Assembly: GCA_021295855.1 (NCBI GenBank)
Contig: JAGWBO010000003.1
Location: forward strand, 1-44,103
Source: Pseudomonadales bacterium
Lineage (GTDB): Bacteria; Pseudomonadota; Gammaproteobacteria; Pseudomonadales; Azotimanducaceae
DNA: 44,103 bases
Reading direction: 5' to 3'
Part shown: positions 31,028 through 40,934 of the stretch, one piece after another
Layout: the number at the start of each line of letters is the position of its first letter
How positions within the stretch are numbered: position 1 is the first letter of the stretch
The notes under the pieces: model-generated
What the model saw: only the letters and a program-made list of their open reading frames with translations
The model's database searches: none
Told to the model about the DNA's origin: nothing
Made by a program: the position numbers and the translations under genes

Positions 31028-34000
31028 TTAAACGTCCGTGCCGAAATCAACGTCCAGCGCCAATGACCGAATTTCCTTCCGGATGACGTTGAATGATTCT
31101 GGTATGTTTGGCTTCATGCCGTAATTGCCGTTCACAATGTCCTGATACATCCGACCGCGTCCTTCAACGTCGTCCGATTTGACCGTCAACATTTCCTGCA
31201 ATGCATAGGCCGCCCCGTAGGCTTCGAGCGCCCACACTTCCATTTCGCCGAAGCGTTGACCACCGAATTGCGCCTTACCACCAAGTGGTTGCTGCGTCAC
31301 CATACTGTAGGAACCGGTTGAACGCGCATGCATCTTGTCGTCAACCAAATGATTGAGCTTCAACAGATATAGGTAGCCCAATGTGACCGGACGATCGAAT
31401 GCATCGCCTGTTCGACCGTCATAAAGCGTGGTTTGACCCGACGTCGGTAACCCTGCTAGTTCCAACATCGATTTGATGTCAACTTCGCGCGCGCCATCAA
31501 AAACTGGAGTCGCTACGGGGACGCCATTACGCAAGTTACCGGCCAGCTCGATCACTTCTTTGTCGTTCAAACTAGCCACATCCACCGGTTTATCCCCGAC
31601 GGTGTTGTAAGCCTTATCAATATAAGCGCGAACTTCCTCAACAGCCTTTCGCTGGTCGAGCATTTGCCCAATTTGCAATCCGATGCCTTTCGCGGCCCAG
31701 CCGATGTGAGCTTCAAGAAGCTGCCCGACATTCATTCGCGACGGAACGCCTAACGGATTCAGGACGATATCAACAGGTTCGCCATGTTCATCAAACGGCA
31801 TGTCCTCAACAGGCATGATCACAGAAATCACACCTTTATTTCCATGCCTGCCAGCCATCTTGTCACCCGCTTGGATACGACGTTTGGTCGCAATGTAAAC
31901 GTGGACTTCCTTGAGAACGCTCGGCCGTAGATCGTCACCACGCTCAAGCTTCTTGCGCTTGTCCTTAATTTCCTTTTCGTGCTTGACCTCTAGATCGGCT
32001 AGGTCCGCTGAAACGCGGTCGAGCACCTTGTTGATCTCGTCGTCTTCGGTACGGATGCCCAGCCAAGCATCCTGATCAAGTTCATTTAGATACGCCGCTG
32101 TAATGGTGTCGCCTTTGTTTAGCTCCGGAGCGACCGTGGCTTTCAAGCCTTTAAGCATCGTGGCGACACGATCAAACTTCGCGTTCTTGATGATCTCGAA
32201 CTGATCAGCCAGATCTTTTTTGAAGCTCCGCAGTTCTTCATCTCGGATCGCTTTCGCGCGGTCGTCTTTCTCAACATCCTCCCGGGTGAATACCTGTACG
32301 TCCACGACTGTGCCGCTGACACCTTTGGGAAGTCGAAGAGATGTGTCTTTTACGTCGGAAGCCTTCTCGCCAAAAATTGCGCGCAGCAACTTTTCCTCCG
32401 GCGTTAGCTGTGTCTCACCCTTCGGTGTAACTTTGCCAACCAGGATGTCATCGCCTTTGACTTCGGCGCCGATCGTAACGATGCCGTTGCCGTCTAACTT
32501 CGTTAGTGGGGATTCACCGATGCCCGGGATATCAGCAGTGATCTCCTCCGGACCCATCTTGGTTTCACGAGCGGTACAGTCGAACTTCTGAATATGAATC
32601 GTTGTGAAGAGATCGTCTTCGACGACTCGTTCGGAAACAAGAATCGAATCTTCATAGTTGTAACCGTTCCACGGCATGAAGGCGACACGTATGTTGTGAC
32701 CGAGTGCGAGCTCGCCTAGATCAACCGCGGGTCCATCCGCCAAGATGTCCCCCGCTTTCACGCGATCATGCAACTTAACCGTCGGCTTTTGATTGATGCA
32801 CGTGCTGTTGTTTGAGCGTGTGAACTTCTGCAACGCGTAAATATCAACGTCGTCTTCGATGACGTCTCTCGAACGTGCCGTCGCACGCACCACAATTCGC
32901 GTGCCATCGACCAACTCGACGACGCCATCCCGTTTTGCAATCACACAAACCCCGGAATCGCGCGCGATAACTCGTTCCATACCTGTACCCACTAACGGAG
33001 CTTCGGGTTTGACATTCGGTACCGCTTGACGCTGTTGGTTTGAACCCATCAAGCCGCGATTAGCTTCCACGTGTTCTAGGAATGGGATTAGTGCTGACGT
33101 GATGGAAACAATCTGCTTCGGCGACACGTCCATGTATTGGATGTTCTCAGGGCTCGTCTGTAGAAACTCACCACGGTAGCGGCAGTTCACTCGCAGTTCT
33201 GTAAGTTCGTTGTTTTCGCTCAACAACGCATTCGCCTGAGCTATGTAGAACTGTTCTTCCGCGATCGACGATAGATAAACGACCTTATTCGTTACTTTAC
33301 CGTTTCGGACCTCACGATATGGCGTCTCGATAAAACCGTATTCGTTGATCTTTGCGTAGGTCGCCAAACTGTTGATCAGACCAATGTTGCCACCCTCGGG
33401 TGTCTCGATTGGACACACCCTCCCGTAGTGGGTGGGATGTACATCGCGTACTTCGAATCCAGCATTCTCGCGATTCAGTCCACCAGGTCCGAGTGCCGAA
33501 ATCTTGCGTTTGTGTGTAACTTCAGACAACGGGTTGTTGTGTTCCATGTACTGTGAAAGTTCATAGGAACCAAAGAATTCATTAATCGCCGCCGCGATTG
33601 GCTTGGCGTTGATCATGTCTTGCGGCATTAGACCGTCTGTTTCAGCGATTGCTAAACGGTCGCGCACTACGCGCTGGACTCGCATGAGACCAGATCGAAA
33701 AGCAGTTTCGGCCGTCTCACCAACTGACCTGACGCGTCGGTTGCTCAGATTGTCAACGTCATCAGTTTCACGCTGGCCATCTCGCGTCTCTACTAATTTA
33801 CGTAGAACCTGTACCAGGTCCGCGTGTTTAAGAACCCTTGAATTCGGATTTGGCACTTGGATAGCGATTTCCTCAATGCCTTGTTCATGGAGCTCCTCGA
33901 TTTCCTCGGTACCGACAAATCGACCTTTCGGATAAAGTGCTTTGCCGTTCTGGTCAAGCAAGTCGGAAGCAAGCACGAGCCCGTGGTAATAGTGGTCTGC

Positions 34001-35446
34001 AAATTCGGGTGTCGCGATTCGGATTGTTGAGACGCCATTCTCAACCAGCCGATCCGCAACTGCCATATCGATTTCCGTACCCTTCTTGTAAAGAACACGG
34101 CGGGTCTGCGCATCTTTGATACTTTCGTTGAGTACTTGACCTATCAAGCACTCATGATTACGCCACTCCAATTGGCGATTGATCTTCATGCGGCCCACGG
34201 GTGATAGGTCATAACGTTCCGAATTGAAGAACGAATTCATGAACAACTGTGTGGCTGACTCAGCGCTTACAGGCTCACCTGGTCGCATAACGTTGTAGAT
34301 TTCAACGAGTGATCGAATGCGTCCGTTATTGCGTTCATGATCTGGTTCGCGACGGATCGTATCAGCGATGTAGGGACCTTTGTTCAGCTCGTTCACATGC
34401 AATGTCTCTAGCACGTCAACACCTGCTTCGATCAGGTCGTCCACGTCTTTTTCCGTGAGAATATGGTTACAGTGGAGGAACGCTTCGCCGGTTGATGCAT
34501 CCATGTAGCTGGTCGCAGTAACCTGATCCACTAGATATCGACGAGGTACTTCAAGCCGAGTCAATTTCGCATCGAGCATGCGCTTGACATGGCGTTCTGA
34601 AATTCGGTCCCCCTCGTTCACGAGAACGTTGCCACTTGAGTCCTTGATTTCGATACTCGAAGTCTCACCTAACAAGCGCTCTGGGTAGAGGTCGAGGATG
34701 ATCTTGCCGTTCTTCTGAATTTTGTAGGAGTTGACGTCGTAGAAAATATTCAGAATGTCTTCATCACTAAACTCCATCGCGCGGAGCAAGTGCGTGATGT
34801 GAATCTTCTTCTTGCGATCGATTCGGACATAGATCAACTCAGTCGTTTCGCGCGGCTCCATGCCGAACTCGAAATCAATCCATACTCCACGTGCTGGTAT
34901 CACGCGCGCAGAATAGAGTTTCCGTCCTGACGAGTGAACTTTTCCGCCGTCATCGATAAAGATCACACCAGGACTTCGGTGGATCTGCGACACGACGACT
35001 CGCTCAATGCCGTTGATGACGAAAGTACCCGTTTCGGTCATCAAAGGCACGTTGCCCAAGTACACCGTCTGTTCGATAACTTTTCGAGGATCTGGACTCG
35101 TCGGGTCTTTGCTGTTATCCCAAAACACGAGCTGCAACGTCACGTGTAGTGGCGCGCAATAAGTTACACCCCTAACGACACACTCTTTGACGTCAAATAC
35201 AGGTTCTTCAAGCTCATATCCAACATAGTGCAGTGAAGCAGCTTGATTGATTGCATTGATCGGGAAAACCGAATTGAAGGCGGCTTCCAAGCCAACATCT
35301 AGCCGCTCTGATTGCGGCGCATCAGCTTGTAGGAATTTGCTATAGGATTCTGTTTGGATGGCAAGCAGATTCGGGAATTCCAAAGGCTCTGCTAATCGAC
35401 CGAAGTCCTTACGAATCCGTTTCTTTTCAGTGAAGCTGTAAGGCAT
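31028..35446 (-). CDS. rpoB: DNA-directed RNA polymerase subunit beta (1472 aa, with insertion)
   Basis: [94 protein letters not shown]. Confidence 0.99.
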   Translation of the reverse strand: MPYSFTEKKRIRKDFGRLAEPLEFPNLLAIQTESYSKFLQADAPQSERLDVGLEAAFNSVFPINAINQAASLHYVGYELEEPVFDVKECVVRGVTYCAPLHVTLQLVFWDNSKDPTSPDPRKVIEQTVYLGNVPLMTETGTFVINGIERVVVSQIHRSPGVIFIDDGGKVHSSGRKLYSARVIPARGVWIDFEFGMEPRETTELIYVRIDRKKKIHITHLLRAMEFSDEDILNIFYDVNSYKIQKNGKIILDLYPERLLGETSSIEIKDSSGNVLVNEGDRISERHVKRMLDAKLTRLEVPRRYLVDQVTATSYMDASTGEAFLHCNHILTEKDVDDLIEAGVDVLETLHVNELNKGPYIADTIRREPDHERNNGRIRSLVEIYNVMRPGEPVSAESATQLFMNSFFNSERYDLSPVGRMKINRQLEWRNHECLIGQVLNESIKDAQTRRVLYKKGTEIDMAVADRLVENGVSTIRIATPEFADHYYHGLVLASDLLDQNGKALYPKGRFVGTEEIEELHEQGIEEIAIQVPNPNSRVLKHADLVQVLRKLVETRDGQRETDDVDNLSNRRVRSVGETAETAFRSGLMRVQRVVRDRLAIAETDGLMPQDMINAKPIAAAINEFFGSYELSQYMEHNNPLSEVTHKRKISALGPGGLNRENAGFEVRDVHPTHYGRVCPIETPEGGNIGLINSLATYAKINEYGFIETPYREVRNGKVTNKVVYLSSIAEEQFYIAQANALLSENNELTELRVNCRYRGEFLQTSPENIQYMDVSPKQIVSITSALIPFLEHVEANRGLMGSNQQRQAVPNVKPEAPLVGTGMERVIARDSGVCVIAKRDGVVELVDGTRIVVRATARSRDVIEDDVDIYALQKFTRSNNSTCINQKPTVKLHDRVKAGDILADGPAVDLGELALGHNIRVAFMPWNGYNYEDSILVSERVVEDDLFTTIHIQKFDCTARETKMGPEEITADIPGIGESPLTKLDGNGIVTIGAEVKGDDILVGKVTPKGETQLTPEEKLLRAIFGEKASDVKDTSLRLPKGVSGTVVDVQVFTREDVEKDDRAKAIRDEELRSFKKDLADQFEIIKNAKFDRVATMLKGLKATVAPELNKGDTITAAYLNELDQDAWLGIRTEDDEINKVLDRVSADLADLEVKHEKEIKDKRKKLERGDDLRPSVLKEVHVYIATKRRIQAGDKMAGRHGNKGVISVIMPVEDMPFDEHGEPVDIVLNPLGVPSRMNVGQLLEAHIGWAAKGIGLQIGQMLDQRKAVEEVRAYIDKAYNTVGDKPVDVASLNDKEVIELAGNLRNGVPVATPVFDGAREVDIKSMLELAGLPTSGQTTLYDGRTGDAFDRPVTLGYLYLLKLNHLVDDKMHARSTGSYSMVTQQPLGGKAQFGGQRFGEMEVWALEAYGAAYALQEMLTVKSDDVEGRGRMYQDIVNGNYGMKPNIPESFNVIRKEIRSLALDVDFGTDV

Positions 35447-35481
35447 TCAAAGCTCCGTGTTGACGACGCGCAACGTCTTGA

Positions 35482-35499
35482 CGTGCGCATTCGCGCACG
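35482..35499 (-). promoter_or_regulatory. Hairpin in the rplL-rpoB intercistronic region (possible attenuator or RNase site)
   Basis: CGTGCGC-ATTC-GCGCACG, perfect 7-bp arms; no adjacent T tract. Confidence 0.45.
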
Positions 35500-35557
35500 A
35501 CATCAGTCGCGCGTTTAAGGGATTGGATTGAAAAAGCGTGGGAGATTGTGCCGCGAG

Positions 35558-35947
35558 TTACTTAAGCTCGACCGTGGCGCCCTCAGCCTCCAAAGTGGCT
35601 TTAACTTCTTCCGCTTCTTCCTTCGCGACGCCCTCTCGGACATTCGCGGGAGCCGATTCGACGAGCGCTTTGGCCTCCTTGAGTCCAAGACCGGTTAACT
35701 CACGAACGGCTTTGATGACTTTAATCTTGTTGTCACCGAAGCTGGCCAGCTCAATATCGAAAGTCGACTTCTCTTCTTCGGCTTCAGCGCCACCAGCATC
35801 GCCAGCACCGGCCGCGGGAGCTGCCACGGCGACTGCGGCTGCAGCTTGCACGCCAAACTTCTCTTCCATCGCTTCGACAAGCTCGACGATTTCCATGACA
35901 GATTTCTCTGCGATGGCATCAATGATTTCTTCGTTGGAAAGACTCAC
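35558..35947 (-). CDS. rplL: 50S ribosomal protein L7/L12
   Basis: [42 protein letters not shown]. Confidence 0.98.
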   Translation of the reverse strand: MSLSNEEIIDAIAEKSVMEIVELVEAMEEKFGVQAAAAVAVAAPAAGAGDAGGAEAEEEKSTFDIELASFGDNKIKVIKAVRELTGLGLKEAKALVESAPANVREGVAKEEAEEVKATLEAEGATVELK

Positions 35948-35984
35948 TGCTTACTCCAAATGAGATGGTGGGTGGAATACGTGT

Positions 35985-36518
35985 TTAAGACTCGGTAGCG
36001 CTTTTCTGGTCCTTCAGCGCGACCAAAGTACGAACTAGTTTTGAGGGAACGGCTTGCAGCGTTTGCGCCAGTTTCGTCACTGGTGCCTTCATGACCGACA
36101 GAAGTTGTGCGAGCGCTTCTTCTTTAGTGGGTAATGCTGCTACTTTCGCGAGGTCTTCGGCGCCATAGAGTTCACCGTTTAACGATAACGCCTTCACCTC
36201 GAGTGCAGGACATCCGCGACCGTAATCGCGGAACAACCGCGCGCTCGCGCCGGGATCATCGTAGCTGAACCCAAGCATCGTCGGCCCACGCAATACTTCG
36301 TCAAGACACGAGTAATCGGTGCCTTCAAATGCTCGTTTCGCAAGCGTGTTGCGAATCACCGTCACCTTCACGCCCGATTCTCGGGCTTGCTTGCGTAGCT
36401 CGGTGAGTTCGGCGACCGTCATACCTCGATAGTCTGCAACCACGGTAGCGGTAGCCGTCTGCGCAACTTCGCGCGCCTCCGCGACAATGGCTTCCTTGCC
36501 TGCTAACGTAAGGGGCAT
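35985..36518 (-). CDS. rplJ: 50S ribosomal protein L10
   Basis: VVADYRGMTVAELTELRKQARESGVKVTVIRNTLAKRAFEGT. Confidence 0.98.
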   Translation of the reverse strand: MPLTLAGKEAIVAEAREVAQTATATVVADYRGMTVAELTELRKQARESGVKVTVIRNTLAKRAFEGTDYSCLDEVLRGPTMLGFSYDDPGASARLFRDYGRGCPALEVKALSLNGELYGAEDLAKVAALPTKEEALAQLLSVMKAPVTKLAQTLQAVPSKLVRTLVALKDQKSATES

Positions 36519-36520
36519 CG

Positions 36521-37222
36521 TTATGCCGCTCCGATACTTGATTCTTCGACGGCGATTCCTGGTCCCATCGTCGTCGAAATGGTGACCTTCTTGATGTAGG
36601 TCCCTTTCGCTGACGGTGGTTTCGCCTTACGTAGATCCGCAATCAATGCTTCAATGTTCTCTTTGATATGGATCGCATCTTGACCCACCTGACCAATCGA
36701 TCCGTGGACGATGCCTGTGCGATCAGCCCGATACTGAACTTGGCCTGACTTGGCATTTTGGATCGCCGCAGCAACGTCTTGGGTAACCGTACCGCTCTTC
36801 GGATTTGGCATTAAGCCGCGTGGCCCCAAGATGCGTCCAAGTGAACCTACTACGCGCATGCAATCAGGCGTCGCGATGACGACGTCAAAATCAAGATTAC
36901 CGGCTTTGACCTGTTCAGCCAGATCATCTAGTCCCACCACATCTGCGCCAGCTTCTCTCGCCGCATCTGCGTCGGCACCTTGGGCGAACACCGCGACTCG
37001 GATATCTTTTCCGGTACCGTGTGGCAATACAATCGCGCCGCGTACATTCTGATCTGCTTGACGCGGATCGACGCCGAGATTTACGGCGAGATCAACTGAT
37101 TCTTTAAATTTTCCGGTTGGTAAATCGGTCAGAATCTTGATCGCTTCGTCGAACTCGTACGTCTTACCAGGTTCTAAAAGTGCGCGTGCGGCTTGCTTGC
37201 GCTTTGTTTGACTTTTTCCCAT
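36521..37222 (-). CDS. rplA: 50S ribosomal protein L1
   Basis: [55 protein letters not shown]. Confidence 0.99.
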   Translation of the reverse strand: MGKSQTKRKQAARALLEPGKTYEFDEAIKILTDLPTGKFKESVDLAVNLGVDPRQADQNVRGAIVLPHGTGKDIRVAVFAQGADADAAREAGADVVGLDDLAEQVKAGNLDFDVVIATPDCMRVVGSLGRILGPRGLMPNPKSGTVTQDVAAAIQNAKSGQVQYRADRTGIVHGSIGQVGQDAIHIKENIEALIADLRKAKPPSAKGTYIKKVTISTTMGPGIAVEESSIGAA

Positions 37223-37653
37223 TAGATACCTTCTACGTCGATGCCTGCGCTACGCGCAGTACCAGCTAACGTTTTGACCGCCGCATCCAAATCCGCCGCT
37301 GTCAACTCCGCATCCTTTGTCTTCGCAATTTCTTCGAGCTGTGTGCGCGAAACCGTGCCGACCTTTTCAGTGTTTGGTGTGCCACTTCCTTTCTCAACAT
37401 TCGCAGCGCGCTTGATTAGATAAGCGGCAGGCGGTGACTTCGTAATAAACGTGAAACTGCGGTCGACATAGATCGTGATCACCGTAGGGACCGGAACGCC
37501 CTGCTCCATCCCCTGCGTTTGTGCGTTAAACGCCTTGCAGAACTCCATAATGTTCAATCCGGCTTGCCCCAGCGCGGGACCAACCGGAGGCGCAGGATTA
37601 GCCTGACCTGCCGGTACCTGCATTTTCAGATAAGAATCGATCTGTTTAGCCAT
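37222..37653 (-). CDS. rplK: 50S ribosomal protein L11
   Basis: [35 protein letters not shown]. Confidence 0.99.
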   Translation of the reverse strand: MAKQIDSYLKMQVPAGQANPAPPVGPALGQAGLNIMEFCKAFNAQTQGMEQGVPVPTVITIYVDRSFTFITKSPPAAYLIKRAANVEKGSGTPNTEKVGTVSRTQLEEIAKTKDAELTAADLDAAVKTLAGTARSAGIDVEGI

Positions 37654-37706
37654 ATTTGGTCAAGCATTCCAAGTAGATGAAGCGATCCTCGCTGATAACC
37701 TGGTTA

Positions 37707-38420
37707 TCAACCTTTCTCGACTTGGGAAAAATCCAATTCAACAGGTGTTGACCTGCCAAAAATGGTGACAGCAACAACCAGCTGCTGTTTCTTGTAGTTA
37801 ACTTCCTCGACAGTCCCGCTGAACTCGTTGAACGGTCCGTCGATGATGCGGATTAGCTCGCCTGGCTCAAAAACGGTCTTCGGCGTGACCTTTTCTCCGC
37901 CTTGATCAATACGATCCAAAATTAGCTGAATCTCAGCTTTAGGGAGCGGTGTCGGCTTGGCAATTGTACCGCCAACAAAACCCGAAATGCGCGTAGTTTT
38001 GGTAACTAGCTCCCACGTCGACTCGTCCATCTCCATGAATATGAAGATATAACCAGGATAAAAACGACGCTCACTCCGTCGCCGTTTCCCTCCTCGCAGC
38101 TCTACGACCTCTTCACTCGGGACCAGAATCGGACCAAATTTATCGGCCAAATTCGAGTATTTCACGCGTTCTTCGAGCGTTGCTGCAGCACGTTTTTCCT
38201 GTCCAGCTTGCGCGCTAACGACGTACCACTTCTTGTTCGGATCGTCTAGCAGAGCACGGTCGAATTGCGGTTCTTCCACCGCGTCCGTATCAGATGTCTC
38301 CGACACGAGCTCTTCATTTGCGGTTTCGCCGCTCACCACCATAGACTCAGTAACTGGTTCCTGACTGAGCGTCGGTTGCGACGTCTCCGTCGAGTCGCTC
38401 GTTGTTGATTCCTTATCCAA
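37707..38420 (-). CDS. nusG: Transcription termination/antitermination protein NusG with N-terminal extension
   Basis: KKWYVVSAQAGQEKRAAATLEERV...RRFYPGYIFIFMEM...GFVGGT...VFEPGELIRIIDGPFNEFSGTVEEV...FGRSTPVELDFSQVEK. Confidence 0.97.
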   Translation of the reverse strand: MDKESTTSDSTETSQPTLSQEPVTESMVVSGETANEELVSETSDTDAVEEPQFDRALLDDPNKKWYVVSAQAGQEKRAAATLEERVKYSNLADKFGPILVPSEEVVELRGGKRRRSERRFYPGYIFIFMEMDESTWELVTKTTRISGFVGGTIAKPTPLPKAEIQLILDRIDQGGEKVTPKTVFEPGELIRIIDGPFNEFSGTVEEVNYKKQQLVVAVTIFGRSTPVELDFSQVEKG

Positions 38421-38793
38421 TGGCCTGTTTCACTCCCCAAGACAGTGCAGAATCCAAACCCCAAAGGATCAAGGACACTACCAAGATCAATGCGATCACA
38501 ATCAAAGTCGTTTGTAACGTCACCTCTCGAGTAGGCCAAACGACGCGCCGTATTTCGGCTCTGGACGCATTCGCCAGTTCCCACAATTCCTTCCCACGCT
38601 TCGTTAGGTACAGCAAATAGGCGGCTAAGGCCGCAAGCCCCACCAGGACGATCGCGCGCAAGAGCAACGACGTTTCGCCGAAATACCAATTGCCGACCAC
38701 GCCGGCTGCGAGCAAGGCAAATACACCCAGCCACTTAATGCGGTCGAGAAGCTCTATACCTTCAGATTTGTCTGTGGTTTTCGTTGTTGCCAC
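38413..38793 (-). CDS. secE: Protein translocase subunit SecE
   Basis: Three TM segments; RAEIRRVVWPTREVTLQTTLIVIALILVVSLILWGLD; upstream of nusG. Confidence 0.95.
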   Translation of the reverse strand: MATTKTTDKSEGIELLDRIKWLGVFALLAAGVVGNWYFGETSLLLRAIVLVGLAALAAYLLYLTKRGKELWELANASRAEIRRVVWPTREVTLQTTLIVIALILVVSLILWGLDSALSWGVKQAIG

Positions 38794-38829
38794 TTTTCCG
38801 TTCAGTCGCGATTGGGACGAGTTGAGAGC

Positions 38830-38905
38830 TGGCAGGCCAGGAGGGTCTCGAACCCCCGACCTAGGGTTTTGGAGACCCTCGCTCTGCCAACTGAGCTACT
38901 GGCCT
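38830..38905 (-). tRNA. tRNA-Trp (CCA)
   Basis: Minus: AGGCCAGTAGCTCAGTTGGCAGAGCGAGGGTCTCCAAAACCCTAGGTCGGGGGTTCGAGACCCTCCTGGCCTGCCA; anticodon CCA; encoded 3' CCA. Confidence 0.96.
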
Positions 38906-39003
38906 TCACTCTCTCTCGCCAAATTGTTTCATCATGTGCTATTTGCCCGTTCCCAAAATCCGACGCTTCCGTTTACTGCCGATTCAAGCAGCATGTATGG
39001 CGG

Positions 39004-39080
<77 letters not shown>

Positions 39081-39115
39081 CCTTCTATGTTCTGTGACAT
39101 GTCCCCGGCTTATAT

Positions 39116-39189
39116 TGGTGCGGGTAGCGGGAATCGAACCCGCGCCATCAGCTTGGAAGGCTGAGGTTCTGCCACTGAACAATACCCGC
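39116..39189 (-). tRNA. tRNA-Gly (TCC)
   Basis: Minus: GCGGGTATTGTTCAGTGGCAGAACCTCAGCCTTCCAAGCTGATGGCGCGGGTTCGATTCCCGCTACCCGCACCA; anticodon TCC. Confidence 0.96.
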
Positions 39190-39226
39190 CCCGTCCGGCT
39201 CACCCTAACAAGCCCAAGGTCTTGGT

Positions 39227-39311
39227 TGGTGGAGGGGGTAGGATTCGAACCTACGAAGGCTGAGCCGTCAGATTTACAGTCTGGTCCCTTTGGCCGCTCG
39301 GGAACCCCTCC
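39227..39311 (-). tRNA. tRNA-Tyr (GTA)
   Basis: Minus: GGAGGGGTTCCCGAGCGGCCAAAGGGACCAGACTGTAAATCTGACGGCTCAGCCTTCGTAGGTTCGAATCCTACCCCCTCCACCA; long variable arm; anticodon GTA. Confidence 0.96.
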
Positions 39312-39335
39312 TGCACGTGCAAATGTAGGCGGGAC

Positions 39336-39364
39336 ATTTTCGTCATGAGACCCCTCTATGTCAA
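39336..39364 (-). promoter_or_regulatory. Sigma-70-type promoter for the tRNA-Tyr-Gly-Thr-Trp-secE-nusG transcript
   Basis: Minus: TTGACA-N17-GAAAAT followed by GTCCCGCC, ~25 nt before the tRNA-Tyr 5' end. Confidence 0.6.
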
Positions 39365-39792
39365 ACGATCCAGTCTCGATGGAAGCAATTATTGAACGCG
39401 CAGCTTCGCCTCTTCTAGTTCGACGCAGAGCGCACCTGCGCCCAAGTGTTGCATTGAGCTACGATTCAATTTAGGCGATACGTTAGAGGTTGTTGATGCC
39501 TAGCGTCATACATCGATCAAACGAACCGGACGCGCCGAGTTCGTGGAGTTCAATTCTAGAACACGAGTGAATCAGATGCCTGCTTACAAACTAGGACAGT
39601 GCAGTTGCTAGCTGGGTACGCAAGGAACACACGGACTGGTGGCGCCAAAGCTTTATTGATTGACCACGAGTCTTCTAAATACGGCTAAATGTCTCGAAAT
39701 GAGTCAAAAAGTTGTTCAATTCGATAGTTATAGCGTCGCGTAAACGATCAATGTCGTCGAAACAAGCATACACGCCACGCATTGAGGTAATT

Positions 39793-39868
39793 TGGTGCCG
39801 CCACAAGGAATTGAACCCTGGACCTTCTCATTACAAATGAGCTGCTCTACCGGCTGAGCTATGGCGGC
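39793..39868 (-). tRNA. tRNA-Thr (TGT)
   Basis: Minus: GCCGCCATAGCTCAGCCGGTAGAGCAGCTCATTTGTAATGAGAAGGTCCAGGGTTCAATTCCTTGTGGCGGCACCA; anticodon TGT. Confidence 0.96.
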
Positions 39869-39961
39869 ACAGCCCAAATCTGAAACGATCATAGTCAGAC
39901 GTTGAGAGGCGCGGAATTCTAAGGTCGGCTACACGTAATCGCTAGCTGTAACTGTTGCAAA

Positions 39962-40828
39962 TCAGGTCCTTAGCAATGCGTGTTTGGCTTTCTTCAGATC
40001 TGCTTCGGGTGCAGGAAACTGCGGATCGAGTTCCTGCAGTGTTGAAACGACGATCTCAGCGATCGCGAGACGCGAAAACCGCTTCTGATCAGCCGGAATG
40101 ACGTACCAAGGCGCGTACTCCGTTGACGTCGCGGCGATGGCTGACTCATATGCAAACTGGTAGTCATCCCAATAGAGACGTTCGCGGATATCACTAATAT
40201 CGAATTTCCAGTTTTTAGTTGGATCGTCTAAGCGTTGAAGTAGCCGTTTGAGCTGCTCTGCCCTAGATATGTGCAAGAAAAACTTGATGATCTTGGTACG
40301 ACTTTGACGCGTTAGATGGCGTTCGAAACTCCGAATGTCCGTAAAACGTTCCTGCCAAAACTCCTCATCAACTTCATGTGCCTCAAACCCGCGCAACTGA
40401 AGCAACGCCGGATGCACACGCGTCACGACAACTTCTTCGTAATGCGAGCGATTGTGTACCCCAATTTGCCCTTGCGCCGGCAAATCACGAAAGTGACGTT
40501 GGAAGTATGACTGAGCGAGGTCTTCTTGCGTTGGTACTCCATACGAATGTACGTGTACACCCGCAGGATTCACACCAGTGGTGACGTGCCGAATTGTGCT
40601 GTCCTTACCCGACGCATCCATCCCTTGAAAAATCAAGAGCAACGCTTGCGATTTCTCAGCAAACAACCGTTCCTGCAACTTGGATAGTATCGAAATACAA
40701 TGCTTTAGCTCGTTCTGCGCTGCTGCTTTGTTAAGCGAAAAGTCACTCTCTCCGGTTGGCCGCTCGCTTAGTAAGACTTTTTCACTTGGCGGAATTCGGA
40801 ACCGATCTGGTTTTGTAAACTGCGTGAT
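39962..40828 (-). CDS. Polyphosphate kinase 2 family protein (start uncertain: ATC at 40828, or TTG at 40678 if truncated)
   Basis: PPK2 motifs FQGMDASGKDSTIRHV and NRSHYEEVVVTRVHP. Conserved-looking N-terminus FRIPPSEKVLLSERPTGESDFSLNKAAAQNELKHCISILSKLQERLFAEK extends in frame upstream of the track start; no ATG/GTG/TTG before the upstream in-frame TAG (40838-40840). Confidence 0.85.
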   Translation of the reverse strand: MTQFTKPDRFRIPPSEKVLLSERPTGESDFSLNKAAAQNELKHCISILSKLQERLFAEKSQALLLIFQGMDASGKDSTIRHVTTGVNPAGVHVHSYGVPTQEDLAQSYFQRHFRDLPAQGQIGVHNRSHYEEVVVTRVHPALLQLRGFEAHEVDEEFWQERFTDIRSFERHLTRQSRTKIIKFFLHISRAEQLKRLLQRLDDPTKNWKFDISDIRERLYWDDYQFAYESAIAATSTEYAPWYVIPADQKRFSRLAIAEIVVSTLQELDPQFPAPEADLKKAKHALLRT

Positions 40829-40934
40829 TTCGAATTCCTAACGTGTCTTCAGGTTCAAGACATTGGATTAAATGATGAATCAGTGTTTGACGCACGCCAA
40901 TAGCTAAGGCAGGCCAAGTTGCCTCCAAGCTTGG

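Noticed and set aside
35538-35963. Plus-strand 141-aa ORF antisense to rplL
   Set aside because: Composition bias (Ala/Ser) mirrors the Ala/Glu-rich rplL on the other strand.
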